From assembly GCA_949316235.1 (NCBI GenBank), contig OX438750.1, positions 20,772,865 through 20,836,864 of the forward strand: a stretch of DNA of 64,000 nucleotides, in the 5' to 3' direction. Below are positions 62,978 to 64,000 of this stretch, one piece after another (positions within the stretch are counted from its first letter, which is position 1; the number at the start of each line of letters is the position of its first letter). Under the pieces are notes generated by a model. The model was not told the DNA's origin, ran no database searches, and was given only the letters and a program-made list of their open reading frames with translations. This stretch comes from Oegoconia quadripuncta. Its lineage: Eukaryota > Arthropoda > Insecta > Lepidoptera > Autostichidae. Both the position numbers and the translations under genes were made by a program.

Positions 62978-63837
62978 GTATGACTGTCGAATAGTTTTAG
63001 ATTGCAACATTCTAATGTAGAGTATATTTACCAAGTTACAAACATACCATAAAAATAAACCTTGGATGAAAATATTCTTAGAACTCTATTTTACAGAAAA
63101 ATGGGTACATACTCGTACTTTAAATCCGAGAAATGTTTATTTTTCAATTTGCTTTTCGATCCAAAGGGTTCTTTGATAAAGCGGTCAATTAATGGTAGAG
63201 AGACGGCAAAAGCAATTTGCTATCGCTTTTTTATGCATTTAAATGACTTAATAAGCGGGGTGATTATATTAACCGTGATTTAAACTAGCTAGCGAGGTGA
63301 GTGCGGCTGAAAATAATCGTCGTGAACGAGACAAAATGTGTTACCAGATTATAAATCGGTATATATATTAACGGATTAATAAGAGATCTAACGATTGAGA
63401 TCGAACTTGACTTTAAAATTATTTTAATGATATTGTTTAAACATCGTTTGACCATTTAGTAAAATATTTGATACTAATTTGTTTTTCAGAGCACAATTGT
63501 TACAAAGTTAATTTATTATTTGGGTAACAATTTTAAATATTCCAATACCTAAATAATATTAAAAGCAACCGGAGATACGGCCGCTCGTCTCGCAGCAAAT
63601 TGAGTTTCCAAGAGAACCTACACTTTCAGTGCTTCTGATAAATTACTTATCAATCACAAAAGCAGAAGTCAAAGGCTATGTAATGAAAAGACGATTTTTG
63701 TGTGGTTATTCCGAAAAACTGAACAGTTATACTTAGATAATACTTATACATATTATTTTTTTAGACACAAGATGCTAGTAATCGCAACTGTTCTGCTACC
63801 ATGGTCCAAATAAATTCTAATGATAAGAAGTGAATAT
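62978..63837. other. Gene-free stretch, nothing recognised
   Basis: AT-rich sequence; the 73-codon frame at 63062-63283 has no recognisable features. Confidence 0.45.
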
Positions 63838-64000
63838 TTAAATGCGAAAGTTTGGATGTTTGTTTTTTTTTAGTTTGTATGTTGGTCAATCACGGCGAAA
63901 TGGATGGACTGATTTATATGAATTTTGGTATATAGGTAGAATATACTCTGGATTGAGACATAGGATATTTTTCAACATAATGTAGCTATTGTTAAATGTA
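63838..64000 (+). mobile_element. CTAG-type short element, cut by the window edge
   Basis: It starts AAATGCGAAAGTTTGGATG and continues TTGGTCAATCACGGCGAAATG, matching the beginning of 24008-24204. The GC-rich CTAG end would lie beyond position 64000. Confidence 0.65.

Overview
This is a window of a lepidopteran (moth or butterfly) nuclear genome. It is AT-rich, with no recognisable host coding gene. It is full of repeats typical of Lepidoptera: tRNA-headed SINEs, short elements ending in a 'GAAGCCGCGGGCGGAAAGCTAG'-like motif, CR1/Jockey-like and RTE LINE debris, and a repeat built around 'GGGTTCCGTAC'. The species cannot be named from sequence reading alone. Only two loci have long intact reading frames, and both are mobile elements.

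(1) 33777-39912, minus strand: a full-length non-LTR retrotransposon of the RNase H-bearing I/LOA-like group. It has ORF1 (528 aa), ORF2 (1213 aa: endonuclease, reverse transcriptase, RNase H, Cys/His knuckle), a heptanucleotide-repeat 3' tail and a 14-bp target-site duplication.

(2) 41029-56582: an apparently intact Polinton/Maverick (virus-like, self-synthesising DNA transposon) of 15,554 bp, flanked by a 6-bp target duplication GGCAAA. Its termini start AGTAGTAGGG. The terminal inverted repeat is 1,799 bp on the right. On the left it is 2,281 bp because the outermost 482 bp are tandemly duplicated. Each repeat carries a complete small spliced gene, so the element has two inverted copies. 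Between them, all on the plus strand, lie protein-primed type-B DNA polymerase (two exons), packaging ATPase, two related small proteins, a conserved 256-aa protein, retroviral-type integrase with chromodomain, penton-type minor capsid protein, a pX/pVI-like membrane-active protein, double-jelly-roll major capsid protein, and adenain-like cysteine protease. The set covers replication, integration, packaging, capsid assembly and maturation. From the ATPase to the major capsid gene most neighbouring frames abut or overlap by a few bases (TAATG, ATGA, ATGA), an operon-like layout unusual for nuclear DNA.

Layout: 1-8085 repeat-rich intergenic DNA with a foldback MITE; 8085-8415 a CpG-rich promoter-like island ending in a consensus splice donor; 8415-33776 intergenic or intronic DNA with SINE, LINE and MITE debris; 33777-39912 the LINE; 39913-41028 a short spacer with a SINE fragment; 41029-56582 the Polinton; 56583-64000 a hairpin, a dead RTE LINE, a 5S rRNA-like SINE candidate, a tRNA-SINE, and a GC-rich candidate exon near 62.7-63.0 kb. 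The GC-rich island and the candidate exon could be untranslated exons of one host gene with a very long TE-filled intron; this is speculative.
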